64,000 nt of DNA from Brasenia schreberi (lineage: Eukaryota > Streptophyta > Magnoliopsida > Nymphaeales > Cabombaceae): assembly GCA_036023115.1 (NCBI GenBank), contig JAYKKT010000074.1, positions 7,254,501-7,318,500 on the forward strand, given 5' to 3'. This document shows positions 1 through 10,689 of this stretch, piece by piece. Numbering within the stretch: position 1 is the stretch's first letter; every line of letters starts with the position of its first letter. The translations under genes were made by a program, and so were the position numbers. Below the pieces are notes generated by a model. The model had not been told where the DNA came from. It made no database searches and was given only the letters and a program-made list of their open reading frames with translations.

Positions 1-572
1 GTAATAAAACTGATCTCCCTAAAGGGAGATCTAAGATAAAGTCATTGACATGTACTTATATGTTCAGGGCTGGATATTTTAAGAAGCTGCCTGTAGATGT
101 ATCTTTGATGGTTTTGGGGGCACGTTACATGTTAATACAATGATGGTTTGAAAAGCTTCGGAGTTGAAATCATGACTTGGCATGGATCAGTTGCTCAGTG
201 GGTCAACCCAGTCGAGAACCTGAAACCCCCAAGACCAGGCTCATCCATGGATGACTAGATGAGTTGTTTGGTGTTTCTGTTTGTGTGATGGCATGTTTGC
301 TTCTTCTTGCATAAAATCTTCTCATTCTATGCATATTGTAGCATGAATGATGCACATGTAAATGCTCATAATATAGTTAGTGTACGAATATTGAAAGCTT
401 CACTCATAACAGCGAACTGAGTTGTGGTATGGCTTGGCTGAGTTTACAAGCAATTGGATAATCATAAATTTCTCTTACAATGCATATTGTATGCATATTG
501 AATATGTGTGTGTGTTTTCTAGTCCATACAGGTTATGAGCAAATCTTCCTGACTCAAATAATGAGTTTTAGG
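1..572. other. intergenic, no gene recognised
   Basis: No ORF of note and no motif that I recognise. A weakly tRNA-like stretch occurs near 180-240. The last 8 bases (565-572, gttttagg) are the left target-site copy of the adjoining MITE. Confidence 0.5.
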
Positions 573-879
573 CAATGTTGTAATTAGCATATCGGTGCAT
601 GTATCGTATAGGGCACCGATACAAGATAATTGTACCATATCGTATGATATGGTACATTAAAATATTAGAAAATCAAAAAGTTGTAAAAGATCATAAAAAA
701 TCATCCTGTATCGTAATACAGTGTATCGTGATCTTGTGATACAGTATTCGTATCATATTGTCATATGATACGGGTGCAATACATGTCTATTACGATACAT
801 ATACCCATATCGTATTGTATTCTTCTATGATATGTGGTAAAATCGTATCATACGATACAATACAATTTTTATAACATTG
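573..879. mobile_element. non-autonomous hAT MITE, 307 bp
   Basis: The segment is bounded by a perfect 8-bp direct repeat, gttttagg, at 565-572 and 880-887. Its ends are imperfect inverted repeats: caatgttgta on the left, and the complement of ttataacattg on the right. The interior is packed with variants of CGTATCG/CGATACG in both orientations and has no coding capacity. The 8-bp duplication and the short TIR are typical of hAT elements. The same ends (cagtgttgt) and the same kind of subterminal words occur in the 3251-bp hAT element at 1817-5067, so this is probably a deletion derivative or relative mobilised by that family. Confidence 0.85.
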
Positions 880-1589
880 GTTTTAGGTTTTAAAACATGG
901 CTACTGCCCGAGGGGCATTAGCATAATGTAAAGGACCTCTGTTTTCTGGATAGGCAGTTGGGGCTCCATCCTTCATGAGTACTACCCTCCCACGCAATCT
1001 GCCACTGGGCATAGGCCTTAAAAAGGAGGTGCCTTTTCCAAGTTATAAAGGGAAAAGGGGGGTCCTTCTAGAAGTGCTGTCTGACAGTCATTTGGTCACC
1101 CCTTGGCTTGTATTTTAAGGTCAAGTATGAATGGACATATTCTCATTGTCAGCATAGTCTTGGTGGGTTTTTCTTGTGAAATGTATTTTTTGAAAATTAT
1201 TTCTCTTGAAAACTGATAATCCTTCAACTTTCTGAAGTACAGAGAAGTGGAAGGTATAGGAGATAAGAGCTTTTGCACATATTTTCTTATAAAAAGTACA
1301 TAGAAACAAAAAAAAAGTTTATTAAGTAAACAGTATCAGAAAATAAATCAGAAGTTATTCTTTCAGATTGTTGACATATTTTCCAAATAGTGGACATATT
1401 GGTGATCATGGTTTCACTTTTCGTCAATTCCAGCTTCACCCTAATGCTTTGCCTGTCTTTCTCTATAATCCTTTCTTGTGTATAATTCTATCACGTCGAC
1501 TTACCATGTTTCCCTTTAATTAGTTCGATATCATCTAAATGAGGACCCAAGACATTGAAGGTGTTCCCCATTCCATTACTGGATGCAAA

Positions 1590-1816
1590 AGGTGCTGTTT
1601 TGCCCTTATGATCGCCTTAGCATTTCTCCAGATGGAAAGATTCTAGCTGCCACACATGGTTATGCACTGAAATTGGAAAGGTCTTAGATACAGCAGATAA
1701 ATCACATGAAGGTGAGACACTTATGTTGTTTTTGTTTTACCTTGTATTTCTCTGAGTTGTGCACTGAAACTGGAAAGGTCTTTAGATACAGCAGATAAAG
1801 CACATGAAGGTGAGAC
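1590..1816 (+). pseudogene. WD40-like gene fragment, duplicated and broken
   Basis: Near 1606-1660 one frame reads SPDGKILAATHG, a phrase typical of a WD40 blade. The next frame continues WLCTEIGKVLDTADKSHEGE and is followed by a GTGAG that resembles a splice donor. The two pieces are out of frame with each other, so the exon is damaged. The second part is repeated just downstream (1759-1816) with another one-base change. I recognise the WD40 flavour but not the gene. Possible exon-like phrases further downstream (5290-5340 and 5982-6080) could belong to the same dead gene, but this is weak. Confidence 0.4.
1663..1816 (+). repeat. tandem duplication of about 95 bp, interrupted by the hAT
   Basis: The segment from about 1663 to 1755 (gcactgaaattggaaagg, then cttgtatttctctgag) is repeated from 1759 onward with minor differences. 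The second copy is split at ggtgagac by the hAT insertion and resumes at 5076-5106 (ccttattttg, then cttgtatttctatgaag). The order of events is therefore duplication first, transposon insertion second. Confidence 0.8.
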
Positions 1817-1925
1817 CAGTGTTGTCCGTAATCGTATCGTGGGCCACCACGATACGATACGGGCCCCCGTATCGCAGGTGCGGGCGTATCGCACCGTATC
1901 GTGCGATACGGGCGATACGCCCTGG
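1817..1925. repeat. left TIR and subterminal repeat cluster of the hAT
   Basis: The cluster starts with cagtgttgtccg and contains many CGTATCG/CGATACG words in both orientations, several of them adjacent palindromes (for example around 1845-1875). In hAT elements such subterminal words are transposase binding sites; their use here is inferred. Confidence 0.75.
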
Positions 1926-2321
1926 GACCCTTATAAAGGGTCCCGGGCCGAGGGAAACCAGCGATTTTTCGCGGGTTTCCTCTCTTTTTGAGTTCTTCAA
2001 GCTCCCTAAGAGTCGGTTTTCGCCTCCTTGGTGTTCAAAGCTCTAAAATCGTGCCCTACGGTGTCCGTCCAAGCCTCCAAACTCGGATTTAGGTATATTT
2101 TTAATGTTTTTTTCCTTTTTTTCCTTTATATTTATTGTTTTTTGTGTTATTTCGGGTTTTTTTTTTGAATGACAAAATATGAAGTTATTAAGTGTGTGTA
2201 TACGATTTTTATTGCATTCATGAAGTGGGAGACACTCGATTTGAGTGTTATTTGAAGATTGGGGGATTTACGAAGTGCTTTTATTTTCAGGTTTTTGTTT
2301 GAATTAAAGTACTCCATTGAG

Positions 2322-4742
2322 ATGGCAGGAAGGGGTGGTAGAGACTCTCATTCAAAGTCTGATGATCCGGCATGGCAGTGGGGTATACCAGTTGAGGGTT
2401 CAAGGTTAAAAATCAAATGTTTATTTTGTGAAAAGGTGGTTAGTGATGGAATTTCAAGGTTGAAACACCACCTAGCAGGAACCAGGAAAGAAGTTGCTCC
2501 ATGCACAGGCAGAGTTAGAAGTGTGCCAGAAGGTATTAAATGGCAATGCTTGCAGATGATTGAGAGCATACAGGAAAGGAGACAACAAAAGGATGATTTC
2601 CAGATGTGTGAAGAAGCTGATGATGCTACTGCCACTGGAGTTGGATTCACTGATAGTTTGCCTTCAGATGCTAGAACAGATATTGGTAGTAGCAGTTCGC
2701 GAGCACCTAGCAGAGGAAAGAGGGTTGCATCTAAAGACTTTGGAGGTGGCAGAAGAGGAAGTTCAGGAAGGAGTAGAGGAAGAGCTTCTTCTTCTAGCAT
2801 ACATTCGTTCTTTCCTCCTTCCACTACACCTGGTGCTCAGCCAGGAATTCGTGCTGCTATGGCTTCAGAACAACTGCACGATCAAGCAGAACTTGCAGTG
2901 GGCAGATGGTTTTATGATACATGCATTCCATTTAATGCAGCAAACAATTTTCATTTTCAAGCAATGGCAGATGCAATTGCTAACATTGGTCCAGGATACA
3001 GGATGCCCTCTTATCAGAAGTTGAGAGGGAAGATATTAGATCAGACCGTGATTGAAGTGCAGCAATACTGTTCGACTTTGAGACAATCGTGGAAGGAAAC
3101 AGGATGCACTATCATGGCAGATGGATGGACCGATAGGCGAGGAAGGACATTGCTAAACTTTCTTGTATATTGTCCTAAAGGACTCATGTTTTTGAGATCT
3201 CTAGATATGTCAGAGGAGAGGCACACTGCAGAGATCCTACGAGAGGAATTTGATAAGGTTATACAAGAGGTTGGGCTAGAAAATGTAGTTCAATTGATTA
3301 CAGATAATGCAGCTAACTACAAAGCAGCCGGAAAGGAGTTAGCTGATATTTATGGGACTTTCTACTGGACACCATGTGCAGCCCATTGTTTAGATCTCAT
3401 CCTCGAGGACATCGGTGAGATGGATGAAATAAAGGCAGCAACTGAGTGTTGCCAAGATATTACAAAATTTATTTACAACCATGCATTTGTTTTATGTATG
3501 ATGAGGAGATACACAAAAGGTGCAGAGCTTCTTCGCACAGCTGCAACTCGGTTTGCAACAAACTTCTTATCTGTACAGAGTATTGTGAGACAGAAGCAAG
3601 CTTTAAAGAGAATGTTCTCCTCAGATGAGTGGCAACAATTTGCAGAGTTGCCACAAAACAGAAGGAACAGAAAGTTAAATGAGATTGCAGAAACGGTTTT
3701 TAGAAGTTCATTTTGGAATGCATGTATCAGATTATTGAAAATTACTTGTCCTTTAGTGAAAGTTTTGAGATTGGCTGACAGCGAGGAGAAACCATCTATG
3801 GGCTACCTTTATGAATCCATGGACAGGGCAAAAGAAGCAATCAGAAATAACTTTAATGGAAAAAAAAGAGATTATGTGCCCGTGTGGAAAATAATTGATA
3901 GTAGATGGAATAAACAATTGCATCAGCCTATTCATGCAGCAGCCTACTATCTAAACCCATAATTGAGGTATTCAGCAACCTTCAAAAGGGACGGTGAGGT
4001 TAATCGAGGAATCATTGAATGCATCGACAGATTAGTCCCTGATGAGAGCATAGTAGATGCGATACATCGAGAGATGGAGATATATGATAATGCTCTTCAC
4101 TTGATGGGTTTGCCTATGGATTATTATGTCTCTAATGTTTATATTTTTTTTACAGATGTTTGGTGGAATAGGTTTGGAAGTGATTGTCCAAACCTTAGAG
4201 ATTTTGCAGTTAGAGTCTTAAGCCAAACCTGTAGTGCAACAGGTTGTGAAAGAAATTGGAGTGTTTTTGAACACATCCATACAAAAAAGCGCAACAGGTT
4301 GGAACACAAAAGGCTTAATGATTTGGTTTATATTCGTTGTAACATGCGCCTTCGTGAAAGGTAATGTTGTATTACTTTCAAATTTTCAATTCGATATTAT
4401 TTAACTTCAGTTTTCAATTGTTAATATTACTTACTAATTGTTTATCTTTGTTTGTGTCGTAGGCAATTAAAAAAAGTAAATAGAGAAGAAAGTCAGTTCG
4501 ATCCAATAAGTTTGGATAATTTTGATATATTAGAAGATTGGGTTATGGAAGACACTGAAGAAAATGCCCTCCTAACAGAAGAAGACGTTGCCTGGATTAA
4601 TTTGGAAGGAGCGCAACAACATTATGGAGATGAAGAATTTGATTTTGAAGAAGAAGGTGTGGGCGTGGCTGATGATGATGAGGATCTGCAACAAGGAGAA
4701 GATGAAGATTATTTAGTTGATGATCCTGATTACAATTTGTAA
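2322..4742 (+). pseudogene. hAT transposase with one in-frame stop and one intron
   Basis: The ATG at 2322 (MAGRGGRDSH) begins a reading frame that runs to an intron at 4361-4462 (GT...AG, 102 bp) and ends at 4742. If read through, it gives about 772 residues. The BED zinc finger is C33, C36, H49, C61. The RNase H-like catalytic triad is complete: D267 in MADGWTD, D328 in LITDNAAN and E643 in CERNWS, which opens the dimerisation region. The tail is acidic (DDDEDLQQGEDEDY). The only defect is a TAA at 3960-3962 (codon 547); the frame is unchanged across it. The product would cut and paste this element and related MITEs in the nucleus. A second intron in the 5' leader, ending at the ag of 2289-2290, is possible. 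Confidence 0.9.
4361..4462 (+). other. intron in the transposase gene
   Basis: A GT at 4361 after cgtgaaag and an AG at 4461-4462 after tgtgtcgt bound a T-rich, stop-containing 102 bases. Removing it keeps the frame, joining RLRER to QLKKVNREE. The join is predicted, not observed. Confidence 0.75.
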
Positions 4743-4984
4743 AATGTAACATTATATGTAACTGTAGTGTACTGTAAAGTGTAAACTATGTCTGTATTTT
4801 ATTTTTTGGATTCAAAATATATAAATTTGGATGCAATTGTTCAATGTTGAATGCTCAATCTGTACTAAACTTACATTATATGAATTTAAAGCAATTATCA
4901 GATTTTTCCTGATTTTTTCTTGATTTTTTTCGATTTTTTTTTTATTTTTTATTAATTTTTAATTATTTTTACATTATTTTAATA

Positions 4985-5067
4985 TTAAAGTACGATACGA
5001 TACGATACGATACGCCCGTATCGTGGAGCCCAGTGATACACGATACGATACGCGTCAGACAACACTG
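4985..5067. repeat. right TIR and subterminal repeat cluster of the hAT
   Basis: Four consecutive CGATA units from about 4991 and further CGTATC words precede the terminal cagacaacactg. The cluster mirrors the left end and lies directly before the target duplication at 5068-5075. Confidence 0.75.
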
Positions 5068-5106
5068 GGTGAGACCCTTATTTTGTTTTTCCTTGTATTT
5101 CTATGA

Positions 5107-7380
5107 AGCTCATGATGGTACCATTATTTTTTTCTTCTACCATATGTACTGAACTATGAAAAATTTGGCTTGTTTTGTGGGCTACATGATGCACATTCTG
5201 CTATCTTCATGTTTTCCTTGCTGGCTGTTCTGCTGTTTTATTCACAAGAAGGAAAAACAAAATTTTGCTCTATGGTTTACCAATCCTTCTTGAAGCAGGT
5301 CATGATGCAAACCACAATCCGAGACTATCAGACCAGAACCAGGGCATCCTTGTAAGCGTAAACAACACATGCTTTAGTATTATATTAACTTAAATTTAGA
5401 AAGACGATTTTTTCTTTAACTACTTCCTTTCAAAGGAGCTCTGCCTATGGTGAGGTTTTGTCCTTAGATAGTCAAGTTTGAATGTAGTACCCTGTTTTGT
5501 TTAGGTGATCTACAGCTAGGGAAAACTAGTTTGTAACTTTTACCATGAGGTTTAAATTTTCCAACAATGATGTACTAGATAACACCAGAACTTGAAAGTT
5601 CAGTCTGCTAGCTGAAATTGATACTGTTACTGGGATGAATGACCTCCTTGGAAGTCCTTGTATTAACAAACGTTTAGTGGACTATACCTAGTGGGAAAGG
5701 CTTTAGTTAAGGTAGGGTTAAGGGCTTCCTTGATGCAAGGGAATATGCGTGTTTTTTTTCTTGACTTGTATGGGCTGTCTATTGATCATCAGATCATCAC
5801 AATTCAACTGTTTGATGTAGACAAGCTACATGCTCTTTATAAGTTTGTGTGCACATGTATATATATGATGGGTAACGTAAAGTTTGAAAATCCAATCCTT
5901 CTATGTGAAGAACGATGTGATCTTCCTGGACTTCATTGACTCGGCCACCTGGTCATTGACTTTCTTGTGGTTTGTCTAGCCAACAGATGAAAATGGAGTT
6001 GATAGGTACCCTACATTTTTGAATCCTAACTTCTCAATTGAGACTCAGAATGAACCTTTTGATAACTTCTCCATCCATAAAAAATCAGCACATGCTGACT
6101 GAGGCTGATGATTTGCAGATTTTCTGAAGTCAAGGGAAGATCAGAGTTAACTTCCTTTGGATACACCGATTCTATGCATATTCCGCAACCCCATTATCCA
6201 AGGGATTGTTTTCAATAGCCTTCTGCATTCTCCATAATGACAGGTCCAACTCTTCTCCCATTTTCAAGATATTGAGAGTCCCCTGCTTAGCATACTGTCT
6301 TCAAATGATGCTTAAAACTTACACCAAAGGCTTTCATGAACCTCAATCGCTGTGTGCAGTCGGGTACCGCTTAGTTCCCAGAGGAGTTGCAATCCTCTTT
6401 TCTTTTTCCTGGTGGTAGTTATTCCTATTTTTTGATATTCATTCCTTTCCTGCTTCTGTTTTATATTTGTTATCACCGTTCGCTTAATCGGGCTTTTGAT
6501 ATCCAGGTGCAATCACTTCAATAGCTTGGTCGCCTCAACCCATTCCTGCTAGTATTTCTGTTACATGCTGCCATGTTTGTAGAAATGGATAAATTGGCAT
6601 CGAATGCATGTTGAAGCTGAATTCAAGTCAGATAGTCTTATCCTTTGATGTGTCATGCTCCTGTAAGGTGGTTTCACCAGCTGATTGGTTAGACTGCCTC
6701 CAAAGTTATATTTGTAGTGTATTTGGAAGATGGTTCAAAATCATTTAGTTCGTCTTTTCACTTCAAAAGTAAAAAAAAATGTTTATTTGTTTCTTCCCGT
6801 CTTCTCCATTTTCCTTGTAAACTTCTCGGCCTCTTCATTCATAGTCCAAATGTCTCCTTAAAGTCCATACTATATCGTTCTTTTCAGGAGAAGGTGTTGC
6901 CACAGTATCAGCCACAGCGGGTGAAGACGAGTAAAGTCCTGGGCGTCTCCCACGGTCCTTTCCTCTTGAAATATGGAAAACCGGCTTTGGTTGGCTAAAG
7001 CGGGGAAAAAGCTCATGGTTAGATCCTCAAGCTTGACGGTAAACTCTGTGGTATCGTTGGATGGAGTGTGATGATGAGCATAGAATTTTCTCTCACGTGC
7101 TTTTGAGTTGGGGATTATGCTACGTACTTTTTCTTCTTGTTGCCAAAGACTTTCGTGGTCTCCCTGTTTATTGGGAAACCAAAAGTTGTACATGAAAATT
7201 TTTGAAAGTTTTTTGTTTAATGTTAGAGCATATTTATACAAGATCGAGCATCCGAACTTAGCAGGACCCTTCTTCCCATGTCATGCATCGGACAAATGGA
7301 TATCAGAATCCATAGACTTATGAATATAAAAGGATATAAATGGCAGTTGAAGTTCTAATATGTAGCTGTCTCATGGTCAT
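5107..7380. other. region without a confirmed gene, possible exon remnants
   Basis: No long ORF. Short exon-like phrases on the plus strand are bounded by plausible splice signals: HDANHNPRLSDQNQGIL before a gtaagc (about 5301-5353), and PTDENGVDRYPTFLNPNFS after an ag (about 5983-6045). They may belong to the broken WD40-like gene upstream. I do not recognise them. Confidence 0.3.
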
Positions 7381-7619
7381 GTGAAGGATAAAGAGCATAT
7401 TGCAGACACACACACACACATATACACACACATGTGTGTGTATTTGTGCGTGTGTATATGTATATATTATATGGTTAACCAAGTGCATGGCAAGACAATA
7501 TGGTTATTCACAGACTTCAATTCATTGAAACTATTATGATGACAGAGTGATTCATATAGTTGAAACCGAAAAAAGTGTCGCACAAAAAAAGAGAAATTTA
7601 AATTCACACACACACATTC

Positions 7620-7925
7620 ACGTTGGACATGCACACCCCGGGTTTTGAACTTGTGACCTAACTGAATGTAGTCAACCCCATAACCAGGATAGTTTGTGGT
7701 TCTTGGTGCAATTGTAAACTTTATATGCGTGAAACAAATTCCTAAATCCAAAAAGTAGCAATTCAATAATTTTAACATCGGTCAATTGCCCCCCCCGCCC
7801 CCCCTTTTCTGTTACACCGGAGAGACCAAAGCCAAGTTTGCATTCCTCGGATATTGAACTAACAACCTCAATCTTGCGAGTCAAGCTCCCTGCCGGGTGA
7901 ACTAATTCTCTGGGTTTACCAGTCA
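7620..7925 (-). mobile_element. tRNA-like SINE remnants, two degenerate copies
   Basis: On the minus strand two stretches (about 7625-7690 and 7830-7920) carry the recurring layout of this window's tRNA-like repeats: a box-A-like part with AGTT/CACC, then a box-B-like TTGAA or TTCAA. They are degenerate, and no target duplications were found. Confidence 0.35.
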
Positions 7926-7950
7926 AATTTATTTTAAACATGCACCGAGA

Positions 7951-8062
7951 GAGACGGCAGGGTGATCCAGTGCTGTTGCTGTTGGTGGGGAGTTCGACTC
8001 CCAGAGGGTGCATGTGTAGGTGTTGTTAGGCTTCAGCCTCCTCTTGTAAGATTTTCTTTTAT
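7951..8062 (+). mobile_element. tRNA-derived SINE copy
   Basis: A tRNA-like head (ggtgatccagtg, then a box-B-like gagttcgactcc) is followed by a body, gggtgcatgtgtagg, and a 3' part, ttaggcttcagcctcc, ending in cttgtaag and a T-rich run. The body and 3' end recur at 10571-10688, which defines a dispersed family. Confidence 0.55.
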
Positions 8063-8264
8063 TATTTCAAACATGTAAATTCGGGGCCACTGTTGAACCA
8101 TCTTCTCTTCATTAATGGCTAGACATTGATTCTTAATTATAATAAAAATCTTATGATAAAAAAATTGAAAAAACTTTCAAAATACTAAACATGTATCGTT
8201 CAAGCATTTGATGAAAGACTCATGTTTCAAAATACTAAACATGCTCGATCTTGTATTATTACCT

Positions 8265-8690
8265 GGCAGGACTCCGGACTCGCATAAACTCGGGTATGGA
8301 GTTCGACTTTCGAGGTGTGCATACCTGACTTCGATATGATCGTTCAAGCATTTGATGAAAGACTCATGTTTATAAAATGATAGACCACGAAGGCGTCATG
8401 GTTGTGAACAGTGTCTGCCATAAAGAGTATCAAAGTATCGACTTACGGGGCCCCATATACATAAAGCTCTCTCCATCATGTGTAGTTCCACCCTATGATG
8501 CAAGAAATCTCTATGGTCCGTGCACACATACATTGATTTCATTGTCAACTCCACATTCTCATGACTGATCCCAAGCCAGTATAAAGCAGGAGGCGCCCGC
8601 CTGACAGGGCTCTCAACTCGCATGTTGTAGACTGTAAGTTTGACTCCTGCGCCGTGCATACCGATCTTCGGCTTTCCCTTGTGGAAGAAA
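8265..8690 (+). mobile_element. two further tRNA-like SINE fragments
   Basis: Near 8290-8335 a box-B-like gagttcgactttcg precedes ggtgtgcatacc. Near 8636-8675 gtttgactcctgcg precedes gtgcataccgatcttcgg. Both keep the box-B plus GTGCAT arrangement of the copies at 7951 and 10571 but have lost most of the head. Confidence 0.4.
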
Positions 8691-8699
8691 AAGGAGGAT

Positions 8700-9680
8700 T
8701 ATGTTCAATGGCGAATCTAAAAGTTTGTTTAAGTGAGAACAAATAGATCATCAAACTGTTTGAGGTGGAGCTGACTATATATTTATACACAGATCTGACT
8801 GCAGGTTGAGGTCTTTTCATTCAAAATTTCAAATTTTGGATGCACCTCGGTCTAATGTAGATCTGCCATTGGTTGTGTTAGGTAGCTGACAGTCAATCAT
8901 TCAACTCCGGCAGATCTTGAAACATGGATCCTACAATTCTCATTGCCGCAATCAATGGCATTGTATTGCGTTACATGCTAAGGGTTATTTTAATTACTGC
9001 TTCTTCAATGCAAATCATAAACAGTTAACACGAAATCCTTTTCACTGTATAAAGTCCACCCTTCAACACCCACATGAGGGAAACGAAAATTCATTTAAGG
9101 CCTAATTTTTGGCTTTAATCTCAAAAAGGGGTCTCATGTTCCTGTTTTTCATGGAAACTGTCCAGCAGTTGTCTGCTGTTTACCCATTCTTAAATTAACT
9201 CAAAATGATTGTAACAAGCTTCTCATTCGACTTCGCCATTGGCAGACATATTCATGGACCCGCCTCACCTGAATTTAACCAGATTGAACTTCGTCTCACC
9301 AGAGAAAATTTTCTAGGTTTGCCAATGTCTTCTCACTTCGCCTGGACCTATAAAATGAACCTTATGTCTTTGAATTTCACTCATTGGCGTTCCCTTCGAT
9401 GAAAATTAAGTGATTTCTAGTATTGTTCTCAAGTATTCATCTAAATGAACTCAAGATCCAAGACCGTAATGCATTTTCTTTTTCGATCTCCTATGTCCAC
9501 CACTTGTTTCAAATGGATAGAAAGAATTAACAGTAGAAACTAAAACCCAAACCAGACCTCATCTTGAACGAAGTTTGGGCTGGCCACAAGGACTCTTAGT
9601 TGTTACTGTGATTTATTTTGTGTTATGTTAGCACTTGGCTCAAAAGATAAGATCATTTTTTCTTTACAATGTGGCAGCTG
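8700..9680. other. no gene recognised
   Basis: The region contains only short, low-complexity ORFs without family resemblance. About 25 bases near 8848-8872 (ctaatgtagatctgccattg) resemble a stretch near 12605-12625, so another old dispersed repeat may be present. Confidence 0.4.
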
Positions 9681-9765
9681 AAGTTAGGTATGCATGCCCT
9701 GTATCGAACTCATGACCTTCAACTTGTGAATTGAGTTATTCTAGGTGAACTATTGCCCCGAGTGT
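9681..9765 (-). mobile_element. tRNA-derived SINE fragment
   Basis: On the minus strand the sequence reads a box-A-like segment, then aagttgaaggtcatgagttc and gatac. The word aagttgaaggtcatgag also occurs on the plus strand at about 60749-60765 and, with one change, at about 49870-49886. The three copies therefore share a tRNA-like B-box region. Confidence 0.55.
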
Positions 9766-9769
9766 AGAG

Positions 9770-10570
9770 TGAAATCATGTTTTATTATTTCTTTCCATCA
9801 CTTTTGAGTCCTTTATCTGTCTTTTTTAAAGTGCTCAATAGATATCATCTACTCTCGAAGGAAGAGAGACTTATATCCGACCATTGGCCACCTACTATAC
9901 TTGAATTTATTTTAAAATGTATTGTTTAAATTAGACTTTTCCCCATCTTCACAAACCCAGCCCTTCTGTGGCCTCACTCATGGACCTTTTCTAAGATAAA
10001 TTGATTCAGAGGGACTCATGATCCACTTCTCTGAAACTGAGCTTCATTCCAAGTCTGACTTAATCAGAGATGTAAGTTGAAAAATCATATATAGCAAAGC
10101 AATATTTCAAAAGTTAGGGGCCTTTTCTTCATAGCTGTTTGAGTAAGTGCATATTTGGAAAATTCAAAAAAGGACTTCGACCACACTATTACTATGGTTT
10201 GGTGGTTGTTTTATGTCCACAGCTCTTGAATTGAACGCATTCCACGGCAATAAAAATAGTGACATAAATTAATTAATACTAATGTCAAAAGATCTTAAAT
10301 TGAGGTAGCAAGCATGTACACGTAGAGTTGACACAAGGATGCTTTCAATCGTATTTAAGTAATGTTGATTGAGAGAGCCTCACACACACACACAAAAACA
10401 CACACATGTGTGTTTACATTGTGTAATGCATCCCTCTTCATATCTCATGTCAACCTTGACCCAAAAATTCTTCGTCTAGAATAATGGCCTTGCCTGCTAC
10501 AATAACAGGGCATATGATATCATTATGGCTGTAATACAATGCTCATGGTAAAACACTGGGATATTTGCAC
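9770..10570. other. no gene recognised
   Basis: AT-rich sequence with short ORFs only and a short CA tract near 10382-10410. I see no supported feature. Confidence 0.5.
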
Positions 10571-10688
10571 CCAGAGTGTTAGCTCAACTGGAGGAGACTC
10601 TGACTCTCTTGCTGCAAGTGGGGAGTTCGACTCATGGGAGGTGCATGCATATGTGTGTTAGGCTTCGGCCTTCTTTTGTAACAAAAAA
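10571..10688 (+). mobile_element. tRNA-derived SINE copy
   Basis: A box-A-like tagctcaactgg at 10580-10591 and a box-B-like gagttcgactc at about 10623-10633 are spaced as in a tRNA. The downstream body, gtgcatgcatatgtgtgtta and ggcttcggccttc, ends in cttttgtaac and an A run. The body matches the copy at 7951-8062. Confidence 0.6.
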
Positions 10689-10689
10689 A

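Larger units (their letters stand above)
1817..5067 (+). mobile_element. hAT transposon, 3251 bp, potentially autonomous family
   Basis: A perfect 8-bp target duplication, ggtgagac, flanks the element at 1809-1816 and 5068-5075. The terminal inverted repeats are cagtgttgtccg at the left and the complement of cagacaacactg at the right, with one mismatch in 12. Both ends carry dense CGTATCG/CGATACG repeats (about 1830-1920 and 4990-5052), as expected for hAT subterminal transposase-binding sites. Between them lies one transposase gene in the same orientation, with a BED zinc finger, a DUF659 region and a C-terminal hAT dimerisation region. Complete ends, a perfect duplication and a nearly intact gene point to a fairly recent insertion. 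The copy is probably inactive because of one stop codon. Confidence 0.95.

Noticed and set aside
2348..2824. A 158-residue antisense ORF in the hAT transposase
   Set aside because: It is a shadow of the transposase frame, which has clear BED and catalytic motifs.
10571..10650. A functional tRNA gene
   Set aside because: Box A and box B are present, but the stems do not pair to a cloverleaf and a SINE body follows. No true tRNA gene was found in the window.
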